Of a stretch of DNA of 64,000 nt, positions 39,898 through 49,310 are shown piece after piece (the first letter of the stretch is position 1; each line of letters starts with the position of its first letter). The position numbers and the translations under genes were made by a program. The notes below the pieces were generated by a model. That model saw only the letters and a list, made by a program, of their open reading frames with translations, was not told where the DNA came from and searched no databases. This stretch comes from Phytoseiulus persimilis (lineage: Eukaryota > Arthropoda > Arachnida > Mesostigmata > Phytoseiidae), in the NCBI GenBank assembly GCA_037576195.1, contig CM075101.1, forward strand, positions 28,892,001 through 28,956,000, read 5' to 3'.

Positions 39898-42801
39898 TTC
39901 CCAGATTACGCCCTGCTGGGTCGGTGAAACACTGGAAGCGGGAGAAGCCTTCGGGGAGGGTCTGCTTCATTTATAGCCGCGCCACCAGGAAGAAGGAAAT
40001 TCCAAGAGCCCTCGAGCTCGTCGATACGTGCCTGAGATCGGATATGAATCCTGGCGCTATTCGAAAAATACCTATTGACTTTCAGCTGACGAGAATTCTA
40101 GACACTAAGCAAAGAGCGTCCTCATTCTCTCGGATTGTCTACATTGTTGCGCAATCTGAATTTAGACGGAAAGAGAGAATTCCCGATTCGAGGCGTCTGG
40201 TTTCTGAATCGAATTGTGTTATTCCCGAGGTATAGATCATGCATGACTCCATAGGAAATCACCCATCGACATTCTCGTCCTGTGGCATCCGAAAGTTTCT
40301 CCTCTAACGATACATCAATAACAATACACGGAACCACCTCTTCGCATATAGCCGGGGCACTCTCTCCTGAGTTCCAAAGCGGTGGGGTAACGGTGGCGTG
40401 ACTATTTGATAGCAGGAATGCCGCAACGGCTGGGAACGGAGGGCTGCTGAGACTTCACAGTCATCGCGAAGTTCTGGTATTACACGAAGCTAACATTGGC
40501 TAACCTCCCGAGGGAACCTGCACGCCTCTCAGATCTAATCCATATCCAATCAGTTCACCGTGAATTGTGGCGGACAGCCCAAGTCCAACGTGTCGATGCT
40601 GGTGATTTCGATGAGTTTCCCTTGACAACCCAAGTGATATCACTGGAGTCACCAAATCACAATTCACTTCGCGGCGCTTCCAGATTCCTGGGTCTGCCTT
40701 GAGGAAAAAGTTCCTGACAATTCCCTTCGTTGGAGAAGACCTTTCTCACGAATGCGGTCTCGTCAAAAATGAATACGTCCTCCGAAGCTGAAAAAGCTGG
40801 CCACTTCTTCCCACGGAAGGCTGGCGCTTCATCAGTTTTAGCGAAATCGTTAATCATTTTGATCGCGTCAATAATATAGAGCTTGTCCTCGGGATCGACG
40901 GGATCGGTTCCCAGGAGCAAAGAACCACAGAAGTGCAAGTACGGAGATGCATGGAAGGCTCCAGAAATTTCCGGATTCGGACCCCAGCCGTATTTTAATC
41001 GAAGCTTCCGATCGAATTGATAGACATAGACATCATCATTGTATCGAGAATAGCTACGAACAAAGTTGTAGACTGGACATTTGAAAACTACATCCGACTG
41101 CAGCTCAGCAACGGATCGGAAAGAATCTCCCGGGTACTCATCAATGTAGAGCTTGCCAACCATGCTCTTGGTACTTGCGTCACTGTAGTTCAGCGGATGA
41201 TTGTATGATGGAGACACTATTTCCAAGTATTCCAGTGTTTCTTCTCTCGTTCTAGGATTCGGGAAATCGCGGTCAAGCAAGGAGCTTCCCACGAACATGG
41301 TACCTTCGTTCTTCGCATTACCGATAATGGTTCGAACCTTGCGCAGTTTCGCGGAATTCAGCGCAACATAGTCCTCAACATCTTTGGGCACGAACTTGCC
41401 GTCTGTTGTTGCCACAAAGGACTTCATACCGTTATCACCTGTCGTGCTGAACGAGAGTGGGAGCAGGTGCTCAGATTTAGCTCTACGAAGGCAATCTAGC
41501 ATTTCGCTCGAGCCAACAGCGCATCCCAGCTTCTTTGCGATTTTCTTCACGCGGGTGAAGCTGCTTTCAGAATCCTCGTCGAAACCGGCGAACACTCCAG
41601 CGTCCAGAACCGCCGATTGGAAAAGGTTTTTCTCGTCGATCGGTGTGATGATCTGCGCTGAGAGCGACATTGACCCTGCGCTGACCCCGATCACCGTAAC
41701 TTTCTCCGGGTCTCCACCGAATCCCCCAATATGGTCCTGAATCTATTGCAGAGCCAACCGCTGATCGTAGAGGCCCAAGTTTCCCGGAGCGAGCTCTTTC
41801 ATGTCCGCGAAGCCGAAGATTCCGAGGCGGTGGTTGAAGCTCACTACGATCACGTCGCCTAATGCAACGAGGGATGCCGTACTCAAGTATGACTCTGACG
41901 CCGCTCCAATGGAGTACCCGCCGCCATGAATACTTGCGATAACCTGGAGGACGGACCGTTTGTTGAACGAGATCTTCAAGCCACGCGGTGGACAAATAGA
42001 TGAACCGAATCAACATCTAGGAAAATACTTACAGCTTTTTCTCCTGTTTCGGAGGTGCCTCGCTTCCGAAAAACATTCAGGTACAAACAGTCTTCATCCA
42101 AGTGCCAACGGTCGGGCTCATTCTCACGAAAATACGGCTGAGGGCATTTCCTTGAATACTCGATGGCCGGGAGATTTCCGACCGCTCCAAATGTTTCCGG
42201 CAAGGCGAATCGGCGATTGCCTACCGGTGGTTTCGCGTACGGTATGCCGAGAAACGATTAAACCTCAGCATCAAGTACAGTTTGGAATTTGCCAGTTATT
42301 ACTCCGAGAGGACCTTGAACAACAGGGTTGCCATGAACTTTGGTGATAATTGCCCCCAAGAAGAGTACGTGCTTCATGATTGGCAGTCGAAGCAGGTAAC
42401 CAGGGTAACCAATGGCTACAACTAGAGGATATTTCCTTGGAGAGGCTTTTGAGGGAGAAGGTTCTCCGCTTGCCACTTCGTGAATATCACACATTGACAG
42501 GGACAACGAGCTCAATCATCGGACGTCGAATCAATGTTGCTCTAGAGGTGCTTCTTCCCGATTCGCACTGAGAGATCTTGAATTATCAGACGGCCGAATC
42601 GCTCCCCTGCCCCCCCCCCTCCCCTCCGCCTCGCCGAGGTGCTGCTTACCAAGGAAACGCTGGCTCATGAGCACCTACCGAGCTGCGCGCCACGGCTATC
42701 TCGCCGCGCTGGCGACGGAGAGAGGAACCAACGGCGGCACGGCGAACTGAGCAATGTTGCGGTTGGAGTCACTCCGCGCTGCGCGGGCGCATCTTTCAAA
42801 T
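39898..42801. repeat. 2.9-kb segmental duplication, copy 1 (with pseudogene B)
   Basis: Matches 45979-48926 almost throughout: 3' flank, the entire esterase gene including intron, and 5' flank with the C-rich tract near 42606. Its left end is exactly the satellite border. The gene-body offset is 6090 bp; small indels are in the flanks and intron. Confidence 0.9.
40657..42377 (-). pseudogene. Carboxylesterase B, two-nonsense pseudogene of esterase C
   Basis: Duplicate of esterase C with the same structure: exons 42377-42033 and 41943-40657, phase-0 intron of 89 bp. Signal peptide MKHVLFLGAIITKVHG. Two in-frame stops break it: TAA at 42260-42258 where C has GAA (Glu40), and TAG at 41745-41743 where C has TGG (Trp182). 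Both precede the nucleophile elbow (GVSAG), so no catalytic domain could be made. Apart from these the frame is intact to the same C-terminus (RSEL), with oxyanion hole HGGGY, acid in KNEGTMF and base in GAFHASPYLHF all still readable. Inactivation is therefore recent. Readthrough or sequencing error at two sites is less likely. Confidence 0.88.
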
Positions 42802-42811
42802 CTGCGATGGT

Positions 42812-43836
42812 TCGCACTCCACGGAGTGCTGAAGACTTCAAACTCATTAACAAAACATTCCTCGACGTCATGCAAGGAATTTCTCGTCGATCGCAGCCGA
42901 AGTATTGGACCTCGTCGACGCCAGTGATATTGACGGAGGAAGGAGCATTCGTACGATGCGTGCGGCCCGAAACAGATTCTTCTGGTGAATCGTTTTTATG
43001 ATCCAAGCGGGGAGCGATGTCTTCAGTGACCGTCACTTGATTGGAATCTACGCCGGATGACGCGACATGATGCGTTGCAGGGCCATCCTTGGATCGCGAA
43101 GGCCAAGATTCCGGGGATGAAACAATGCATATCAGCCAGACTGGAGATTTCCGGACAGTGATTGCAGCCAACAACACTGGCATCTCCTAGTCCAGAGACG
43201 GCAGCCGCATTTCGAAGCGGGTCCGCCGATTATTCTCAAATGTTGCCACCGCCATGAATCACGGCAATGACCCGGGAACGCGAGTTACTGTCAGCTCATA
43301 TTTCCGATAGTTGGAGGTGACCACGGCCACATCCCTCGAGTCCGGCAATCGATTCTTGATGTAGAAGATAGCCGCCGCGGTCATAAATGGTTGCGATAGC
43401 CTTGAGACGGATTGTTTTCGGTGAGGAAACGACGGCATCTCGCTCCCAACCATACAAGAAAGGAGCAGCGCCGTTGGGCGAACTACTCGCGGCCTCTTTG
43501 GCATTTATTGAAGATCCTTGTTTTCAAAAAACGCTCAGGTATAGACAATATTCTTCAAACCCTTGATTTGCCGACATCATCGGCCCAGAATTCAGCTGGG
43601 GACATGACGCCTCGTTTTCGGTCCCGTCAAGCTCATCGACACGAGCAAAAACTTCCGTCAAGGCGAATCAGAGATATCTCAGGGGCGGCTTGTTGTATGG
43701 TTCACCAAAAATATGAATCGGCATCGAGAGCTTTAGGAGCTTTCGCAACAATCCGTCCCAAGTCAGTTTCGGCGATGGGGTCAGCGAGAATACCGACCAA
43801 GAAGCAAATCGACATGAGTAGGGCCAGAGACTTCAT
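42812..43836 (-). pseudogene. Strongly decayed carboxylesterase remains
   Basis: Minus-strand pieces in gene order. A signal peptide and N-terminus (MKSLALLMSICFLVGILADP, ATG at 43836) are followed after a frameshift by GEPYNKPPLRYL (compare GIPYAKPPVG). EEYCLYLSVF near 43560-43530 resembles EDCLYLNVF. A first degenerate exon-2 start reads AIATIYDRGGYLL near 43400-43370, with DVAVVTSNYRKYEL in another frame. A second reads VIAVIHGGGN near 43275-43246, with GLGDASVVGCNHC and SLADM. DVEE and ALRGVRTIA occur near 42860-42812. Multiple stops and frame changes rule out function. Two HGGG-region copies about 130 bp apart point to an internal duplication or two overlapping dead genes. Confidence 0.7.
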
Positions 43837-44980
43837 CGCCGAGGGCCGATTTCGACACCTCTGCAGAAATCTTCGATCATACACCAACCGGCTTGGAGGA
43901 CTTCCATAAACATGCGAGCTTTGTGGGACAACTACGGATGTCATGCATAAAGTTCTCTACCGAAATGTATATTTTTCATGCATATCACACTAGACCTAGC
44001 ATTCTAATTGGGGTGGCTCGAATTTGTTGGTGCCTAAAGTCTGTGGCCCCAGATATGGGGGTCCGCCGCATGTTCGCTGAGATTCCTGCAGGCAGTGTGG
44101 AAGACGCCAGAGCCTCCATCTGGGTCTCAGCCGGAAGAAGATAACATGTCTGGGAATGTTGCTGGTACTTCATCGTAGCTCCCTGCAGCTCTTACTCGAG
44201 CAGCGCTCACACTTCATCCGAATCACCCTCGCTGAATTATCGGAAAAGCTGGAAGAAATACACAGTGCAGAATACGAAGCTGCAATGTCTGGAAACGAAA
44301 TCGAGATCCATGCCTGTGAGCTTGGAGGAGCTTCACGGCATGGTCCGCTGTCGGAGCAGGACCTCTTCGCGACCTCTCGCTTCGTCGATGAAACTATTAG
44401 CATGAGTCCGGGACGATTCTGTCTCGTGCGGAGCTCTAGAACACGACGGCACGAGTGGTTTCAGCCGAGCCCGCTAGCAGCACGTGCGTGATCCGCTTGT
44501 CACTTCGCTTGATACTATCGAATTGGTTCTCACGAAAAGTTACGATGAAACGATGCCGGAAAGTATCCTAGGCAATTGGAAATCCTTCCACGCTGCGATG
44601 ACGATCATCGAGTGCTTCCCACAGTCTAGCGACAGCGTTTTCATCTCGCACTCCATGACGGAGATTTTCTGCGGCGGTTCTCTCTCATGTGTGCGTGACG
44701 GAACCGATCTGATATGTTCCAGAAGGACTTTCATCCGACCCTGCATTAGCACGAGCAGAAACGATTCTGAGACGAGGTTTTCCTCAAGGGCCACGCTCTA
44801 CATGCGTCGTTGTTCGTACACAACAGCGTATCAATACTGTCATACCTGCGACTCTGGTTGGGTTTTCCGAAGGGACCTATCGGGGTTGAGGAATCGAATT
44901 TCATTTTCACTTCTACCTCACTCGCGTCGTCGCAGGAAACTGTTTCCGACAATTTTGTTGTCTCGAACTCATTTCCCCTG
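43837..44980. other. Stretch without recognised gene
   Basis: Between two sets of esterase remains. A plus-strand frame (44156-44491) reads FIRITLAELSEKLEEIHSAE and then LGGASRHGPLSEQDLF, and overlapping minus frames are also open. I recognise no family and cannot tell which strand, if any, was coding. Confidence 0.3.
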
Positions 44981-45270
44981 CGGCCGTGCTATCGTCGGGA
45001 GTCGGGGATTATTCCGACGACGACTGTTCGGATATTCTGTTCCCCGGAACATCGATCATTCGCTTTCCGCAGCGGGAGAGTAAATCATGCCCTCGGTATT
45101 GACAGGGACGTTGCCCATGAGCAAAGCTCCGACAAAGTGCGAATATGGAGAATAGTGGGAAGCACTAATAGCTTTTGGATCTTAACCAATGGTCAACGAT
45201 TCGCGCAGTTTTCCTCAAATTGGCTCACACACAACTGATTGTCACAATGACTCAGAATTCACATGGGGTC

Positions 45271-45365
45271 GTTGACATGATCAAGTCCGGGACATCGTCG
45301 GAACGCGCCCACACCGTTCCACCGGCAATACTTGGATTCTATCAGCCTACAACTCGCCGACAGAT
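45271..45365. repeat. 95-bp direct repeat, left of satellite island
   Basis: Begins GTTGACATGATCAAGTC and ends GCCGACAGAT. Repeated at 45616-45710 with a few substitutions. Confidence 0.9.
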
Positions 45366-45609
45366 TCTGAGACCAATCTGACCATCACTTCCCAACTCTG
45401 GAGGGGTGATTCCGGGACCAATCTAAGCATTACTTTCCAACTCCGGAGAGGTGATTCCGGGACCAATCTGAGCATTACTTTCCAACTCTGGAGGGGTGAT
45501 TCCGAGACCAATCTGAGCATTACTTCCCAACTCTGGAGGGGTGATTCCGGGACAAATCCGAGCATTACTTTCCAACTCTGGAGGGGTGGTTCCGGGTGAT
45601 TACTTTCCA
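45366..45609. repeat. 45-bp satellite island (about 5 units)
   Basis: Same 45-bp unit and same strand orientation as the main array, 5.5 kb beyond its right end. The last unit is broken (GGTTCCGGGTGATTACTTTCC). Confidence 0.95.
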
Positions 45610-45615
45610 GCTCAC

Positions 45616-45710
45616 GTCGACATGATCAAGTCTGGAACATCGTCGGAACGCGCCCACACCGTTCCCCCGGCAATACTTGGATGCTACCAGCCTACAACTC
45701 GCCGACAGAT
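45616..45710. repeat. 95-bp direct repeat, right of satellite island
   Basis: Begins GTCGACATGATCAAGTC and ends GCCGACAGAT. Second copy of 45271-45365. Confidence 0.9.
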
Positions 45711-45978
45711 ATCCCGTTGTTCTCGTTCAAAATTCGAAGCTGTCGTTACATGATGCGGGGAACTCAGCGAGGTCGCAAAAGATTCTGTAGAACTCCTGGA
45801 CCGGTACGATTCCTTAAGTTTGAAAGTCCAGCGGCGTCCGAATAACGAGGAACGCCCGGGGCAGGACGAGCTATTTTCGGAAGATCCCCCCACTCTTCCG
45901 AATTCAACCGGTCAAGTGTTCAGCGACTTGATCCTGAATCCACTGTGAGGCTCGTGGGTCAGAGGATAATCGGAAAAC

Positions 45979-48926
45979 TTCCCGGATTACGCCCTGCTGG
46001 ATCGGTGAAAACACTGGAAGGGGGAGAACCCTTTGGGGAGAGTCTGCTTCATGTATAGCCGCGCCACCAGGAAGCAGGAAATTTAAAAGCCCTTGAGCTC
46101 GTCGATACGTGCCTGAGTTCGGATATGAATCCTGGCGCTATTCGAAAAATACCTATTGACTTTCAGCTGACGAGAAGTCTAGACGCTGAGCAAAGAGCGT
46201 CCTCATTCTCTCGGATTGTCTACATTGTTGCGCAATTTAAATCTAGACGGAAAGAGAGAATCCCCGATTCGAGGCGTCTGGGTTCTAAATCGAATTGTGT
46301 TATTCCCAAGGTATAGATCATCCATGACTCGACATCCATCATCGACATTCTCGTCCTGTGGCATCCGAAAGTTTCTCCCCTAACGATACATCAATAACAA
46401 TACACGAAATCACCTGTTCGCATAGAGCCGGGGGACTCTTTCCTGAGTTTCATTAGAGCGGTGGGGTAACGGTGACGTAACTATTTTATGCTATTTATAA
46501 CTATTAATGCCGCAAACGCTGGGAACGGAAACGCTGCTGAGACTTCACAGTCATCGCGAAGTTCTGGTATTACACGAAGCTAACATTGGCTAACCTCCCG
46601 AGGGAACCTGCATGCCTCTCAGATCTAATCCATATCCAATCAGTTCATCGTGAATTGTGGCGGACAGCCCAAGTCCAACGTGTCGATGCTGGTGATTCCG
46701 ATGAGTTTCCCTTGACAACCCAAGTGATATCACTGGAGTCACCAAATCACAATTCACTTCGCGGCGCTTCCAGAGTCCTGGGTCTGCCTTGAGGAAAAAG
46801 TTCCTGACAATTCCCTTCGTTGGAGAAGCCCTTTCTCACAAATGCGGTGTCGTCAAAAACGAATACGTCCTCCGAAGCTGAAAAAGCTGGCCACTTTTTC
46901 CCACGGAAGGCTGGCGCTTCATCAGTTTTAGCGAAATCGGTAATCATTTTGATCGCGTCAATAATATAGGGCTTGTCCTCGGGATCGACGGGATCGGTTC
47001 CCAGGAGCAAAGAACCACTGAAGTGCAAGTACGGAGATGCATGGAAGGCTCCAGAAATTTCCGGATTCGGACCCCAGCCGTATTTTGATCGAAGCTTCCG
47101 GTCGAATTGATAGACATAGACTTCATCATTGTGTCGAGAATAGCTACGAACAAAGTTGTAGACTGGACATTTGAAAACTACATCCGACTGCAGCTCAGCA
47201 ACGGATCGGAAAGAATCTCCCGGGTACTCATCAATGTAGAGCTTGCCAACCATACTCTTGGTACTTGCGTCACTGTAGTCCAGCGGATGATTGTATGATG
47301 AAGACACTATTTCCAAGTATTCCAGTGTTTCTTCTCTCGTTCTAGGATTCGGGAAATCGCGGTCAAGCAAGGAGCTTCCCACGAACATGGTACCTTCGTT
47401 CTTCGCATTACCGATAATGGTTCGAACCTTGCGCAGCTTCGCGGAATTCAGCGCAACATAGTCCTCAACATCTTTGGGCACGAACTTGCCGTCTGTTGTT
47501 GCCACAAAGGACTTCATACCGTTATCACCTGTCGTGCTGAACGAGAGTGGGAGCAGGTGTTCAGTTTTAGCTCTACGAAGGCAATCTAGCATTTCGCTCG
47601 AGCCAACAGGGCATCCCAGCTTCTTCGCAATTTTCTTCACGCGGGTGAAGCTGCTTTCAGAATCCTCGTCGAAACCGGCGAACACTCCAGCGTCCAGAAC
47701 CGCCGATTGGAAAAGGTTTTTCTCGTCGATCGGTGTGATGATCTGCGCTGAGAGCGACATTGACCCTGCGCTGACCCCGATCACCGTAACTTTCTCCGGG
47801 TTTCCACCGAATCCCCCAATATGGTCCTGAATCCATTGCAGAGCCAACCGCTGATCGTAGAGGCCCAAGTTTCCCGGAGCGAGCTCTTTCATGTCCGCGA
47901 AACCGAAAATCCCGAGGCGGTAGTTGAAGCTCACTACGATCACGTCGCCAAATGCAACGAGGGATGCCGGACTCACGTATGACTCCGACGCTGTTCCAAT
48001 GATGTACCCGCCGCCATGAATAATTGCGATTACCTGGAGGACAGACCGTTTGTTGAACGAGTCATTCAAGCCACGCGACCGACAAATAGATCATTCCAAG
48101 CACCTACAGAAACGACGAAAGGAATCGGATGAACATCGAGGAAAATACTCACAGCTTTTCCTTCTGTTTCGGCGGTGCCTCGCTTCCGAAAAACATTCAG
48201 ATACAAACAGTCCTCATCCAAGTGCCAACGACCGGGCTCATTCTCACGGAGATACGGCTGCGGACATTGCCTCGAATACTCGGTGGCCGAGAGATTTCCG
48301 ACCGTTCCAAATGTTTCCGGCAAGGCGAATCGGCGATTGCCTACCGGTGGTTTCGCGTACGGTATGCCGAGAAACGATTCAACCTCAGTATCAAGTACAG
48401 TTTGGAATTTGCCAGTTATTATTCCGAGAGGACCTTGAACAACAGGGTTGCCATGAACACTGGTGAAAATTGCCCCCAAGAAGAGTACGTGCTTCATGAT
48501 TGGCAGTCGAAGCAGGTAACCAGGGTAACCAATGGCTACAACTTGAGGATATTTCCTGGGAGAGGCTATTGAGCGAGAAGGTTCTCCGCTTGCCACTTCG
48601 TGAACACCACACATTGACAGGGACAACGAGCTCAATTATCGGACGTCGAATCAATGTTGCTCTAGAGGTGCTTCTTCCCGATTCGCGCTGAGAGATCTTG
48701 AATTATCAGACGGCCAAGCTCCTTCCCTGCAACCCACCCTCCCCTCCCCTCCGCCTCGCCGAGGTGCTGCTGACCAAGGAAACGCTGGCACATGAGCACC
48801 CACTGAGCTGCGCGCCACGGCTATCTCGCCGCGCTGGCGACGGAGAGAGGAACTAACGACGTCACGGCGAACTGAGCAATGTTGCGGTTGGAGTTACTCC
48901 GCGCTGCGCGGGCGCATCTTCCAAAT
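45979..48926. repeat. 2.9-kb segmental duplication, copy 2 (with esterase C)
   Basis: Partner of 39898-42801. Homology begins at the sequence GATTACGCCCTGCTGG and ends after GCGCGGGCGCATCTT. Beyond its right end the two copies diverge completely: decayed esterase in copy 1, a new frame at 48945 in copy 2. Confidence 0.9.
46747..48497 (-). CDS. Carboxylesterase C (type B), secretory pathway
   Basis: Intact 543-residue carboxylesterase; exons 48497-48153 and 48033-46747, phase-0 intron of 119 bp (GCT|GTGAGT ... CTCCAG). The ATG at 48497 gives signal peptide MKHVLFLGAIFTSVHG; an upstream in-frame ATG would bury it. Landmarks are FLGIPYAKPPVGNRRF, EDCLYLNVFRK, HGGGY (121-125), nucleophile Ser203 in GVSAG, Glu328 in KNEGTMF and His446 in GAFHASPYLHF. 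The C-terminus is RSEL, resembling xxEL ER-retention tails of vertebrate liver carboxylesterases. It is the functional twin of pseudogene B. Most likely a luminal or secreted ester hydrolase; substrate unknown. Confidence 0.93.
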
Positions 48927-48944
48927 GCCGTGGAATCTTCGAAT

Positions 48945-49163
48945 TTCAAGAAGTTTATACTCTCGCCGGAAAAAACATCGAATCAGGGGATAAACATCGA
49001 CCCGTGGAGCCCAGAAGACCACGGTCGAAAGACCATCGACCTCAAGTTATTCGCAGAAACAACTCGAACAGATGGGAGGAGGATTCCCACTAAGGGATCC
49101 TACATTCCGTTCCGAGACTTCGAAGAGTTCATTGTCGCGGTGTCTGCGTCATGTCCCAGTTAA
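48945..49163 (+). CDS. Possible exon of a PC4/SUB1-like protein
   Basis: A plus-strand frame of about 72 codons ends at TAG/TAA-type stop 49161-49163. It reads KFILSPEKTSNQ, then KTIDLKLFAETTRTDGRRIP, then TKGSYIPFRDFEEFIVAV. The second half resembles the PC4 single-strand DNA-binding domain pattern (VDIREYY..DGE..PGKKGI.L...W..L). The match is weak and lacks the N-terminal strand motif. An acceptor-like TTTCAAG precedes KFIL. No poly(A) signal in sense is near; the TTTATT at 49245 serves esterase D. Could be a fragment or chance. Confidence 0.28.
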   Translation, partial: FKKFILSPEKTSNQGINIDPWSPEDHGRKTIDLKLFAETTRTDGRRIPTKGSYIPFRDFEEFIVAVSASCPS

Positions 49164-49244
49164 TGAATCTCTTCTCAGGAGAAGGATGGGTGCCAGGGGA
49201 TCGAAGGGCTTCCACATTCCAGTTTTTGTGATGCGAATCAAAAC

Positions 49245-49250
49245 TTTATT
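49245..49250 (-). terminator. Poly(A) signal of esterase D
   Basis: AATAAA on the minus strand, 60 nt beyond the esterase D stop at 49311. Confidence 0.55.
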
Positions 49251-49310
49251 GAATATTGTGTCAGAGTTATCAATTCTTAAGCGAAACGAAACTCTCAATG
49301 GAATCAGAAA

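Larger units (their letters stand above)
44990..45960 (-). pseudogene. Decayed carboxylesterase split by a satellite island
   Basis: On the minus strand DPRASQWIQDQVAEHLTG near 45960-45905 corresponds to the DQRLALQWIQDHI block. DPKAISASHYSPYSHFVG near 45190-45120 corresponds to the DPKVLGAFHYSPYLHFGG block with the catalytic His. FRGTEYPNSRRRNNP near 45057-45010 corresponds to the FRGVKWPDSSRKPG block of esterase F. Order and spacing fit one exon 2, interrupted at 45271-45710 by a satellite island between direct repeats. Stops and frameshifts are frequent. Confidence 0.65.

Noticed and set aside
42258-42515. Use of the upstream ATG (42515, and 48635 in copy 2) as the start for esterases B and C
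   Set aside because: It would place a polar 46-residue stretch before the signal peptide. The ATG at 42377 or 48497 fits the relatives.
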